Below, in pieces: positions 35,270-43,904 of a DNA stretch of 64,000 nucleotides. Below the pieces are notes generated by a model. The model was not told the DNA's origin, did not search any database, and saw nothing but the letters and a program-made list of their open reading frames with translations. The DNA lies in assembly GCA_022449545.1 (NCBI GenBank), contig JAKUPN010000004.1, positions 1 to 64,000 on the forward strand, given 5' to 3'. The first letter of the stretch is position 1; each line of letters opens with the position of its first letter. Source of the stretch: Alphaproteobacteria bacterium. Its GTDB lineage: Bacteria; Pseudomonadota; Alphaproteobacteria; UBA6615. The translations under genes were made by a program, and so were the position numbers.

Positions 35270-36328
35270 ATGGGCCCGCGGGCATTTCTCATCTGGTTAT
35301 TGATAACTATGACCATGGTAATTCTAGCAACTTTTGTTGTCTTAGATAAACCTACGGCAAATTTTGATCCTATTTCACGAGAGCCGGTATTTTCTGACTT
35401 AAGGAAAAGTCCTGATTCTGTATCAAAGATTGAAATTAAAAGTCGGTTTGGGTCATTTTCTATAGAGCGTTCCGATGGAACATGGAAAACTCCTGATAAA
35501 TTCGGTTATCGAGTTGATGAGAGTAATGTAAGAAGATTAGTAATTAGCTTATCAGATATGCGTTACATTGAACGAAAGACATCTCGACCGGATAGATTTT
35601 CTAGGTTGGAAGTTGAAGATATAGATGGAGATGACTCTGAATCAGCTTACGTAAGGATGACTAACTCTCAAGGTAAAGTATTAGCTGAGTCAATTATAGG
35701 TCGCCCAAGTGCTCGCTTTATAGATGGAGCAGTAAGCGGTAATTATATTAGAGAACCAGGGTCAAATAATGTCTGGTTAGTAAGTGGCATAGCTAGTGTA
35801 CAAACTCGCTTAGTCCCCTGGTTACATGGTAATATAGTTTCATTGTCTGCGGAAAAAATAAAAAGAGTAGTATTGTCTGGGCCAGATGGAAAGATAACCC
35901 TAGTTAGAGAAAGTCCTAAAAAAGAAGAACTGATTCTGGAAAAAACGAACAGTAAAACTCAGTTAGATGGCGAAAAAGTAGGTTCCATAAAACGGGCTAT
36001 GGCTGACATTAACCTTGAGGATGTTAAGCCAAAGAAAGATTTTATTTTATCTCCTAATGCTCGGGTAGCCAAGTTTTTAACATTTAGTGGAATCTCTATA
36101 ACAGCTAAATTACAAAAATCAGAAGAACAAAATTGGGTCATATTTTCTGCTGAATATGAGAAAGATAAATCCCATACCAAAGAAGTTGAAGACAGTTCCC
36201 TTAAAAAGGTAGAAGAAATAAACATGCGCGTTAAAGACTGGGTTTACTGGATACCAAGTAAGGATTTTGAAATCCTAACATATAAGCTCAAAGATATAAT
36301 TAAGGAAACAAAAGATAAAAGTTCCTAG
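35270..36328 (+). CDS. DUF4340 domain protein
   Basis: A 352-residue protein with an N-terminal membrane helix (about 5-25) and a periplasmic region of two DUF4340-like domains (VSKIEIKSRFGSFSIERSDG; GPDGKITLVRESPKKEEL). It is the usual fourth partner of GldG-type ABC operons. AGGAG lies eight bases before the ATG and it starts 17 bp after the GldG-like stop. Function unknown. Confidence 0.82.
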   Translation: MGPRAFLIWLLITMTMVILATFVVLDKPTANFDPISREPVFSDLRKSPDSVSKIEIKSRFGSFSIERSDGTWKTPDKFGYRVDESNVRRLVISLSDMRYIERKTSRPDRFSRLEVEDIDGDDSESAYVRMTNSQGKVLAESIIGRPSARFIDGAVSGNYIREPGSNNVWLVSGIASVQTRLVPWLHGNIVSLSAEKIKRVVLSGPDGKITLVRESPKKEELILEKTNSKTQLDGEKVGSIKRAMADINLEDVKPKKDFILSPNARVAKFLTFSGISITAKLQKSEEQNWVIFSAEYEKDKSHTKEVEDSSLKKVEEINMRVKDWVYWIPSKDFEILTYKLKDIIKETKDKSS

Positions 36329-36369
36329 GTATTTGAATTGTTATTAGGTTCTTTAATTTAGGATAAATA

Positions 36370-37161
36370 ATGGATTTAGGAATAGCAGGGAAAAGAGCAC
36401 TGGTGTCTGGAGCTAGTAGGGGAATCGGGAAAGCGATAGCTGAATCCCTAGCTAAAGAGGGTGTGCGTGTAATTCTTTGCAGCAGAGATGAAGAAAAATG
36501 CAAGAAAATCGCTGAGGATATTGCTGAACAGCATGAGGTTGAAGCACATGGTCTTCAATGTGACCTGTCTTCAATCGATTCAATTGAAAATGTGGTTAGT
36601 TTTTCTCAAGCCACTTTTGGTGGGGTTGATATTTTAGTCAATAACACTGGAGGACCTCCATTTGGGCCTATAAGTGAGGTGGATATAGATTCTTGGCGTT
36701 CTAATTTTGAAAGTATGGTTATTAGTGTTATGCATTTAACAGGACTGATACTGCCAGGTATGAGGGAAAGGTCTTGGGGGCGTATTTTAATTGTTAGTTC
36801 TTCGGGAGTAGTAGAGCCAATTCCGGAGTTGGGAATATCTAATACACTACGAGTATCTCTGGCTAATTGGGCGAAAACGCTAAGCTTTGAAGTAGCTAAG
36901 GATAACGTAACCGTTAATATGTTAATGCCTGGAAGGATTGGAACTGAACGCCTTGAGCAACTTTACAAAAGAACTGCAGAGCGTACAGGTAAAAATATTG
37001 ATGAAGTTAAAGGTGAGGTCGCTTCTGCGATACCAATTGGTAGAGTTGGAAGAGTTGAAGAATTTGCCGCGCTTGCTACATTTTTGTCTAGTGAAAATGC
37101 TGGTTATATAACCGGGACATCAACTGCGATAGATGGTGGTCTAACCCGGCGAATTACATAA
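36370..37161 (+). CDS. SDR-fold protein, FabG-like without the active-site Tyr
   Basis: A 263-residue SDR with a normal NAD(P) loop VSGASRGIGKA (13-23), NNTGG and SSSGVVEP. The segment where the YxxxK pair is expected reads GISNTLRVSLANWAKTLS: the Tyr position is Asn, as in the diverged BKR_like_SDR_like subgroup. It may be an SDR that does not work by the classic mechanism. AGGATAAATA lies before the ATG. It follows the DUF4340 gene by 41 bp. Confidence 0.8.
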   Translation: MDLGIAGKRALVSGASRGIGKAIAESLAKEGVRVILCSRDEEKCKKIAEDIAEQHEVEAHGLQCDLSSIDSIENVVSFSQATFGGVDILVNNTGGPPFGPISEVDIDSWRSNFESMVISVMHLTGLILPGMRERSWGRILIVSSSGVVEPIPELGISNTLRVSLANWAKTLSFEVAKDNVTVNMLMPGRIGTERLEQLYKRTAERTGKNIDEVKGEVASAIPIGRVGRVEEFAALATFLSSENAGYITGTSTAIDGGLTRRIT

Positions 37162-37302
37162 CCTGGAAATGCTATCCGTAACTATTTTAATATAATAGTC
37201 TATCTCATTGTAATATTTATACTAATACTTTATTTTTTCCGATAAAAATTCCCTTGTATGTTTTATATCAAGCCAAGTTAATGTTAGACTATATTTCGCT
37301 TT

Positions 37303-38937
37303 TTAAGATTCATTTAGCTGTTCTAACCCCTCTGGCGAATCAATATCTATGAGAATGCCATTGTCGGACATTTCTACTTCATAAACAGAGTCAGAATTTT
37401 CTTCAATATGATATTTAGCACCTATGTCTCCACTTATTTGTTTCAGTTCTCCGAAATATTTGCGTGTCCATAACACAGGATTGCCACGCTTTCCTTTCCA
37501 AGTTGGAACACAAATTTCTCTTCCTGGGTCTGCTCTAAATGTATCAATCAGTTTTATCAAATGATTAGATTTTAAACGTGGCATATCTCCTAATGATATT
37601 ATTGCAGCCGCACAGTTGCTAGGTACGGAATCAAGTCCGGTATTTAGTGAGGTGCTAAGACCATCAGCATATTTTGGATTATGAGCGAATATTGCGTTAA
37701 TATCTTTTAGCTCATCTCTAACCTCTTTGCTTTCATGCCCTGTTACAACTATTATCGGTGACGCCCCTGCATTCACCATTATGTCTACTGCATGACGGAT
37801 CATGGTTTTGCCTTCGATTTCAATTAAGAGCTTATTTCTAGATCCCATACGCCTTGATTGACCAGCTGCTAGGATAATTCCGGCTACTTTTGATATTACG
37901 GGCATTGCTTCTTTTTTCTGGCTTTGTGGAGCTGCTTCGGCTCGTGGCAGTGGACGGGCGGGGTTCTCTTTCAATAGGCCTCCTATACCCATAGATCTTA
38001 TTTGTTTCTTTCCTACAGGAAGGTTCGCAAGTATCCTTTCTAGGATAATATCATTACCCCCTTTTTTGGGTGAACGTGCAGAACCTGGTAATGCTAGTAA
38101 AGGAATATTTTTTAATCTACCAATTACCAGTAGGTTTCCAGGATCAACAGGCATCCCAAAATGCTCAATTTTTCCTCCACCACTAATAATTCCGCTAGGT
38201 ATGACGTCACGGCGGTCAGTAGTGGCTGAGGCTCCAACAACTAATATTAGGTCAATATCTCTTTCTGAAACATTTTTTAAGCATTCCGCAATTGAATCAG
38301 ATTCGTGTTTGCAAATTAAATCCTGGGAAATTACGCTGCCTAGATCTATTATTTTTGATCCAATTACTGAAGATGTCTTTTCTATTACCTTTTTTTGAAG
38401 TCCTGGTAATTCGGTTTGCAACAAAGCAATTTTACAATTTTGAAACGAATTAACCTCCACTAAGGAGGTGTTTTTTGATGCAAGGGTCTCTGTTTTATGA
38501 ACTTTAATCTCAGTTACGGAGAATGGTATTATTTTTATTGTTGCAACTATTTGGTCGATTGAAACTCTTTCATGCAGGTTTAAAGTCGCTATAGTAATTC
38601 CTTCATCTATCTCGTTGATCTTATTAATTATTTTTGGATCAAAATTAATAAGTCCGTTTGTAGTTGCAAACACGTTAACTCTTCCTGTATTAGAAAGACC
38701 TATTCGCGTATTATTACCTGAAACTGCTATTCCAATGCGCCGTGCAGCATCGTTTTCTGAGACGTCATTCGATTCTAGCTTAGCAACAACTATCTTTTCT
38801 ATGCCGGCCTTAGCAATATTATCAATATCGATTGTTTTAAGTACTTGGCCTTTTCGATAATGCTTACCATCAATCGTCTGGCTGTGAGCCAAGATTGTAC
38901 CTTCAGCATCTTTGAGGGGTAAATTACTAAACTTCAT
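37303..38937 (-). CDS. MoeA-like/MocA fusion: molybdenum cofactor cytidylyltransferase
   Basis: A 544-residue two-part protein. The N-terminal half (to about 330) has a MoeA/MoCF-like molybdopterin-binding region (DLILVVGASATTDRRDVIP, GGKIEHFGMPVDPGN). The C-terminal part from about 350 is an NTP-transferase of the MobA/MocA type, with LAAGQSRRMGSRNK (357-370) and GDMPRL near 450-455. It likely makes the cytidylated Mo cofactor needed by CoxL. It lies about 690 bp beyond the XdhC C-terminal gene on the same strand, with the YciI gene on the opposite strand between. Confidence 0.85.
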   Translation of the reverse strand: MKFSNLPLKDAEGTILAHSQTIDGKHYRKGQVLKTIDIDNIAKAGIEKIVVAKLESNDVSENDAARRIGIAVSGNNTRIGLSNTGRVNVFATTNGLINFDPKIINKINEIDEGITIATLNLHERVSIDQIVATIKIIPFSVTEIKVHKTETLASKNTSLVEVNSFQNCKIALLQTELPGLQKKVIEKTSSVIGSKIIDLGSVISQDLICKHESDSIAECLKNVSERDIDLILVVGASATTDRRDVIPSGIISGGGKIEHFGMPVDPGNLLVIGRLKNIPLLALPGSARSPKKGGNDIILERILANLPVGKKQIRSMGIGGLLKENPARPLPRAEAAPQSQKKEAMPVISKVAGIILAAGQSRRMGSRNKLLIEIEGKTMIRHAVDIMVNAGASPIIVVTGHESKEVRDELKDINAIFAHNPKYADGLSTSLNTGLDSVPSNCAAAIISLGDMPRLKSNHLIKLIDTFRADPGREICVPTWKGKRGNPVLWTRKYFGELKQISGDIGAKYHIEENSDSVYEVEMSDNGILIDIDSPEGLEQLNES

Positions 38938-39030
38938 TTTTAATTAAGACTCTATTTAATTAGTTTAAGTGTTATTATGTATCACCAACAGTATATGACT
39001 AATGTAGAACAATGTTAAACGGGGGATTAT

Positions 39031-39621
39031 ATGCATTGGATGATAAAATGTCGTTCCAAACAAGGTACGGATGAACTTCGTTCGGCAACAATTCCGGCAC
39101 ATATAGAACATTTAGATAAATATAAAGAAATGACCTGGTTTTCTGGTCCTATTTTTACCGATGATGGAAAATCAGCAATAGGTAGTTTACGTTTCATTGA
39201 GTTTCCCGATCAAGAGAGTGCGCAGGCATATATAGATAAAGACCCTTACACGGTAGAAGGTATTTTCGATGAAATTATTATAAAACATTGGCAACCAGCA
39301 CTTAATCAACGCCAACTGGATTATGACAAAAAAGATGGAACCCAGCAATTTATCGTCCATTGTATAGATAGTGATAAAAGTGAGGGTAAGAGAGATCAGC
39401 TTAGACAAGCCCATCGAGATTATCTTGTTAATCGTCAAGAATTTATAATAGCGCGTGGACCTCTGCGTGATAATGCTAGTGGTCCTATAGTAGGAAGTGC
39501 TTTATTGCTGGATGTAAAGGATAGGGAATTTGCCGAGTCTCTTTTAGATGATGAACCTTTCAACAAATCTGGGATTTACGAACATATTAGTGTTGAAAGA
39601 TGGTTCTTTGGGCATGTGTAG
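39031..39621 (+). CDS. Tandem YciI-like domain protein
   Basis: A 196-residue protein with two copies of a YciI-like (dimeric alpha-beta barrel) domain. The first (1-90) has HLDKYKEMTWFSGPIFTDDG, and the second (about 103-196) has AHRDYLVNRQEFIIARGPL and FAESLLDDEPFNKSGIYEHI. Single YciI proteins form dimers; here one chain may form the barrel pair. The function is unknown. It is inserted on the plus strand inside the cox gene region, 2 bp from the XdhC gene stop. Confidence 0.8.
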   Translation: MHWMIKCRSKQGTDELRSATIPAHIEHLDKYKEMTWFSGPIFTDDGKSAIGSLRFIEFPDQESAQAYIDKDPYTVEGIFDEIIIKHWQPALNQRQLDYDKKDGTQQFIVHCIDSDKSEGKRDQLRQAHRDYLVNRQEFIIARGPLRDNASGPIVGSALLLDVKDREFAESLLDDEPFNKSGIYEHISVERWFFGHV

Positions 39622-39623
39622 TA

Positions 39624-40307
39624 TTAGGTCGATTTGTGCAATGTTTGGGTAATTTGTGCCATAATAGATATTGCGATTTCAGCAGGAGTTTTAGCGCCAA
39701 TTGGTAGTCCAATTGGACCGTGAATTTTTTCAATTTTATTAGTTGATATTCCTGCTTCAGTAAGTCGGTCAATTCGTTTCGCATGTGTTTTTTTGCTCCC
39801 AAGTGAACCGATATAAAAAGCGTCTGATTCTAGAGCTACTTGAAGGGCGGGATCGTCTAATTTAGGATCGTGTGTTAGCGTTACAATTGCTGTTCTGTTA
39901 TCGATTTGTAACTTTTTAAGGGCTTCATCAGGCCATTCTTCGCTTAACTCAATTCCAGGAAACCTAGATGACGTCGCGAAAGCACCTCTAGGGTCAATCA
40001 CCATGGTTGAAAACCCTGTTGTTGAGGCAATATCTATGAGTGGTTGGGCAATATGCACAGCCCCTATAATTATTAGTCGTTTTGGGGGATTAAAACTCTG
40101 AATAAATATTTGATCAACGCGCTTTGAACGGTCATGAATTAAATTATCACGTGCGTGATTTAACATTTCCTCTTGAAGTTTCAAGTCTCCAAAAACCGAG
40201 TCCTTGTAAACTAGTGCTTGTCTTCCTGTTGATAAATCTGAAACAAGGGCTACTGATAGTTTTTTTTCGCGCGCAGAAAGTAATTCTTTGAGGATTTTTG
40301 ACTGCAT
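39624..40307 (-). CDS. XdhC C-terminal (Rossmann) protein, CoxF/I partner
   Basis: A 227-residue protein with LIIIGAVHIAQPLIDIASTTGF, the XdhC_C Rossmann start, and GSLGSKKTHAKR. XdhC proteins bind Mo cofactor and sulfurate it before insertion into xanthine dehydrogenase-type enzymes. The two halves of a normal XdhC are separate genes here: the N-terminal half stops at 40312 with TAG, and this starts four bases later, so termination-reinitiation is likely. A sequencing frameshift is the alternative, but split XdhC pairs are frequent in form II cox clusters. Confidence 0.82.
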   Translation of the reverse strand: MQSKILKELLSAREKKLSVALVSDLSTGRQALVYKDSVFGDLKLQEEMLNHARDNLIHDRSKRVDQIFIQSFNPPKRLIIIGAVHIAQPLIDIASTTGFSTMVIDPRGAFATSSRFPGIELSEEWPDEALKKLQIDNRTAIVTLTHDPKLDDPALQVALESDAFYIGSLGSKKTHAKRIDRLTEAGISTNKIEKIHGPIGLPIGAKTPAEIAISIMAQITQTLHKST

Positions 40308-40311
40308 TTTT

Positions 40312-40659
40312 CTATTCTACTTGCTCTACATACACTTCTACTTCACCACCACAGGCAAGGCCAACTTCCCATGCCATTTCATCAGAGACGCCAAATTTAA
40401 TTAATTTTGGATTTCTATCAGCCATCACCTGTTTTGCATCATGGACTACGGCTCCCTCTATGCAACCCCCCGAGACAGATCCAACCATGTTTCCATCAAT
40501 GTCTATTGCCAATTGGCTGCCCACTGGTCGTGGAGAGGAACCCCAGGTGCTGACGACTGTTGCTATTGCAACCTGTTTTCCTTCCTGTCGCCACTTTGCA
40601 GCACACTCCAGAACATCATCGTGGCTATACATATTGTTTTCTTTTTCAGATTCTTTCAT
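40312..40659 (-). CDS. XdhC N-terminal (CoxI-type) protein
   Basis: A 115-residue protein matching the CoxI/XdhC N-terminal domain. It has IATVVSTWGSSPRPVGSQLA and the family hallmark GSVSGGCIEGAVV (about 68-80), followed by GLACGGEVEVYVE. The start overlaps the CoxE stop by 4 bp. It should work with the separate C-terminal protein encoded next to it. Confidence 0.85.
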   Translation of the reverse strand: MKESEKENNMYSHDDVLECAAKWRQEGKQVAIATVVSTWGSSPRPVGSQLAIDIDGNMVGSVSGGCIEGAVVHDAKQVMADRNPKLIKFGVSDEMAWEVGLACGGEVEVYVEQVE

Positions 40660-41954
40660 TGCACTTTCTCCAGCATACTTTGAATTTTTAAGTCATCTGA
40701 ACTTTGATTACTAAGGGCGTGGGACAGTTGATTCAAACTTTCCAAATTATGAACAGAACGAAAATCATCTACATTAGGAAGTATTATGCGTGCCCCTAAG
40801 GATTTGGGCTCATAACGATCATAGCGCAGCAGAGGGTTCAACCATATCAAATGTCTACATGATTTGTGGAGTCTAATGATTTCCGATTCAAGGCCTTCTG
40901 CTGCATCTCGATCAAGTCCATCAGTAATCAAAAGTACTACCGCTCCTTGCGAAAGGGTTCTTCGTGACCAATTTAGATTATATGTGCGGAGACTGTGTCC
41001 TATCCGTGTTCCTCCTGACCAGTCATCAACTGCTTCAGATACTTTATCAAGGGCGTCATCCACATCTTTATAACGTAAATATCGTGTTATATTTGTAAGT
41101 CGTGTTCCGAATAAGAAAGTATGAACTCGGTCTCGATCATTTGAAACTGCATGTAAAAAATGGAGGATCATGCGTGAATACCTGCTCATAGAACCCGAAA
41201 TATCACATAAAACAACTAGTGGAGGAGGACGATTAAGCCGTTTTACGTATTGTAATGGTATGGTTGCTCCACCAGAACGTAAGGAAGATCGTAAAGTGGA
41301 ACGCATATCAATTTTCCTACCCAATGGGTTTTTGCGATAACGACGAGTGGGGATTTCAATAATTGGCAATTTCATCCTTGCTATGGCTCGTTTAGCTTGG
41401 GAAAGCTCTTCGTTAGACATCTTTTCAAAGTCCATGTCTTGAAGTAACTCACGCGAAGACCAGGTCATTACTGCGTCTATGGTTATGTCTGGTTCGCTCT
41501 GGTCTTCTGCTTCTTTTTCTTCATTATCTCTATCAGGTGGTTTTAAAGCTTCAGCTAGGCGACGATTTATTTCCTCAGTTTCGGCTGTTTGATCTTGATC
41601 TATCATCGTCGGCAGAACTAATGAACTCATCTTTTCTAGAATTTGTGGATTCCTCCAAAAAATATGGAATGCTTGATCAAAAATTTCTTTCTGATCTCGT
41701 CTATTTACAAAAACAGCATGTAATGACCAGTAGAAATCATCCCGATTTCCAATTCCAACTGTGAGCACAGCTCTGAGGGCATCAAGCACCTTTCCAGGGC
41801 CAACAGGAAGTCCTGCAGCTCTTAATACTCTAGCAAAATGCATAATATTTTTAGCGAGGGTTCCTTTAGATTCTTCTTTTTCAAGTGAATTTAAAATAGG
41901 AAACTTAGTTGATAAACCCTCTTGATCGATACCATCTGTAGCCTTGTCTGACAT
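40656..41954 (-). CDS. coxE: CoxE-like VWA-domain protein
   Basis: A 432-residue protein with a C-terminal von Willebrand A domain. The MIDAS motif is LVVLCDISGSMSRYSRM (DxSxS) and DWSGGTRIGHSL carries the next metal-binding residue. CoxE works with the MoxR ATPase CoxD to insert or activate the Mo/Cu or Mo centre of CoxL-type enzymes. It follows coxD by 6 bp and overlaps the XdhC N-terminal gene by 4 bp. Confidence 0.9.
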   Translation of the reverse strand: MSDKATDGIDQEGLSTKFPILNSLEKEESKGTLAKNIMHFARVLRAAGLPVGPGKVLDALRAVLTVGIGNRDDFYWSLHAVFVNRRDQKEIFDQAFHIFWRNPQILEKMSSLVLPTMIDQDQTAETEEINRRLAEALKPPDRDNEEKEAEDQSEPDITIDAVMTWSSRELLQDMDFEKMSNEELSQAKRAIARMKLPIIEIPTRRYRKNPLGRKIDMRSTLRSSLRSGGATIPLQYVKRLNRPPPLVVLCDISGSMSRYSRMILHFLHAVSNDRDRVHTFLFGTRLTNITRYLRYKDVDDALDKVSEAVDDWSGGTRIGHSLRTYNLNWSRRTLSQGAVVLLITDGLDRDAAEGLESEIIRLHKSCRHLIWLNPLLRYDRYEPKSLGARIILPNVDDFRSVHNLESLNQLSHALSNQSSDDLKIQSMLEKVQ

Positions 41955-41960
41955 TTTCGA

Positions 41961-42887
41961 TTAGCTAGCAGCTAATTGTGTGGCGGCTACTTCATTTTTA
42001 ATTTGGTCTAGTATCACAGCTGCTTCACTACCGCGAATTTGAGCAATATCATCTTGATATTTAAGCAAGACCCCGAGAGTGTCATCTATTGCCTCAGGAG
42101 TAAGCTCGATAATATCAAGTTGATTAAGTGCTGATGCCCAATCGATTGTTTCGGCTATACCTGGTAATTTAAATAGATCCATATCTCGTAATCGTTGAAC
42201 AAAGTCTACGACTTGTTGGCTTAATTTAATATCCACTGAAGGAGCCTTAATTTTAAGGATTTCTAATTCTCTGTCAGCGTCAGGATAGTCTACCCAATAA
42301 TAGAAACAGCGCCTCTTTAGTGCGTCATGAATTTCTCTAGTTCTATTAGAAGTAATAATTACTATAGGTGGCTCTTCGGCTGTAATAGTGCCTATCTCCG
42401 GGATTGTAATTTGGAAATCAGAAAGAACTTCTAGTAAGTAAGCTTCGAAGGGTTCATCCGTCCTGTCCAGTTCATCAATTAATAATACAGGGGGGCCATT
42501 CGGAGATGCCTCTAGAGCTTGCATGAGGGGACGTTTAACTAGAAATCTCTCAGAGAATATATCTTTGCTAAGCGACTCACGATCTTTGACACCTCGAGCT
42601 TCAGCCATACGTATCTCTATCATTTGTGTTGAGTAATTCCATTCGTAAACCGCTGATGATACATCAAGGCCTTCATAACACTGTAGTCGGACTAATTTAC
42701 GCCCTAGGGTGTTAGCTAATACCTTAGCTATTTCAGTTTTACCTACGCCCGCTTCTCCCTCCAAGAATAGAGGTCGCTTAAGCTCTAAAGCTAGGTGGAC
42801 CGCTGTTCCAAGGCTTCGGTCGGCAATGTAATTACCCTTAGATAAGAGTTCTACTGTAGATTCAACGCTATGTGTTGGTTTAATCAA
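41961..42887 (-). CDS. coxD: CoxD-like MoxR AAA+ ATPase
   Basis: A 308-residue MoxR-family ATPase. Walker A is LEGEAGVGKTEIAK (about 42-55), Walker B is PVLLIDELDR, and SNRTREIHDALKRR holds sensor and arginine-finger residues. CoxD with CoxE acts in maturing the CoxL active site. The start is TTG at 42887: an in-frame stop lies two codons upstream and there is no earlier Met in the family region. It follows a 180-bp gap after coxM that holds a palindrome and a strong hairpin. Confidence 0.9.
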   Translation of the reverse strand: MIKPTHSVESTVELLSKGNYIADRSLGTAVHLALELKRPLFLEGEAGVGKTEIAKVLANTLGRKLVRLQCYEGLDVSSAVYEWNYSTQMIEIRMAEARGVKDRESLSKDIFSERFLVKRPLMQALEASPNGPPVLLIDELDRTDEPFEAYLLEVLSDFQITIPEIGTITAEEPPIVIITSNRTREIHDALKRRCFYYWVDYPDADRELEILKIKAPSVDIKLSQQVVDFVQRLRDMDLFKLPGIAETIDWASALNQLDIIELTPEAIDDTLGVLLKYQDDIAQIRGSEAAVILDQIKNEVAATQLAAS

Positions 42888-42970
42888 TTGTTACTCATAA
42901 TGTTTAAATGAAAAAAAATCAGATCTGAGATAATTGCAAGGATATCACCTCATCACTAAAATAAAAATTA

Positions 42971-42986
42971 ATATCAGTACTGATAT
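42971..42986. promoter_or_regulatory. 16-bp perfect palindrome upstream of coxD
   Basis: ATATCAGTACTGATAT is a perfect 16-bp palindrome about 84-99 bp upstream of the coxD start, inside the coxM-coxD gap. It is a candidate operator for a second promoter of the coxDE-xdhC part. I saw no second complete copy in the window. Confidence 0.4.
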
Positions 42987-43017
42987 AATTCACCTGAATA
43001 AATATGCAAGGTGGTTA

Positions 43018-43065
43018 TTGTACTATGCCGAACCCTGAGGGCTCGGCAAAGTCTTTGAAGTACAA
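43018..43065. other. Structured RNA element right after the coxM stop
   Basis: A nested inverted repeat. The outer arms are TTGTACT (43018-43024) and AGTACAA (43059-43065). Inside is the strong hairpin GCCGA...TCGGC (43027-43047) with a CCC/GGG inner stem. It starts one base after the coxM stop codon in the minus-strand transcript, with no U-tract following. It could cap or attenuate the coxSLM message, or be a processing site that sets less coxDE than coxSLM. Confidence 0.5.
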
Positions 43066-43066
43066 T

Positions 43067-43864
43067 TTAACCTGCTGCAGTTGCTGCTCTACTTGCCATT
43101 ATGGAAACTAAATGTGCACGATACTCAGAGGAGGCATGAATATCATTATTTAGGCCATCTGAAGAAATGCTAACCGCCTTGGCAGCTGATGCGTCCAGAG
43201 TGTCTCCCAAAGCGTTTTCAATATCAGTAGATCTGAAAACTCCTGAATCACTAGCGCCAGTTACTGCAGCGCGTGTTTCTCCGCCTGTCTGGGCAACCAT
43301 TACTCCAACGATGGCATATCTTGAGGCTGGATTAGGAAATTTTGCATAAGCTGCTCTATCAGGGATAGGAAAAGTCACAGCAGTTATGAGTTCACCATCT
43401 TCTAAAGCGGTTTCAAAAAGTCCTGTGAAAAAATCATCTGCAGAAATTTTTCTAGTGTTTGTTATGATAGTTGCATTAAGAGCCACACAACCAGCTGGGT
43501 AGTCAGCAGCAGGATCATTATTGGCTATTGAGCCACCTATTGTTCCACGATTCCGCACTTGTGGATCTCCAATATTACCAGCAAGAGCAGCTAGAGCAGG
43601 GATCTTAGAATTTACAATTTCTGAGCTTGCTACTGATGCATGCGTGGTCATAGAGCCAATTGTAACTGAATCACCTTCTTCTGAAACACCGACCAAGTCG
43701 TTTATAGCTGATAAATCAACTAAATCACTAGGCTGGGCAAGTCTTTGTTTAAGTGTGGGTATGAGAGTCATTCCTCCTGCCAAAAAACTGCCATCTTCTG
43801 CCGAGGATTGGGCAGATACTGCTTCATCCTGAGAATTAGCTTGCTGGTATTTAAAATCATACAT
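43067..43864 (-). CDS. coxM: CoxM, FAD-binding medium subunit
   Basis: A 265-residue FAD subunit of a CoxLMS-type molybdenum hydroxylase. The FAD motifs are FLAGGMTLIPTLKQR (about 28-42) and TIGGSIANNDPAADYPA (about 108-124). Its job is to pass electrons from the 2Fe-2S subunit to the acceptor. It is 40 bp downstream of coxL and has GGGAG before the ATG. Confidence 0.93.
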   Translation of the reverse strand: MYDFKYQQANSQDEAVSAQSSAEDGSFLAGGMTLIPTLKQRLAQPSDLVDLSAINDLVGVSEEGDSVTIGSMTTHASVASSEIVNSKIPALAALAGNIGDPQVRNRGTIGGSIANNDPAADYPAGCVALNATIITNTRKISADDFFTGLFETALEDGELITAVTFPIPDRAAYAKFPNPASRYAIVGVMVAQTGGETRAAVTGASDSGVFRSTDIENALGDTLDASAAKAVSISSDGLNNDIHASSEYRAHLVSIMASRAATAAG

Positions 43865-43904
43865 TTTATTTCTCCCTAACGGCCATTTATTTTAATGAGC
43901 CTCA

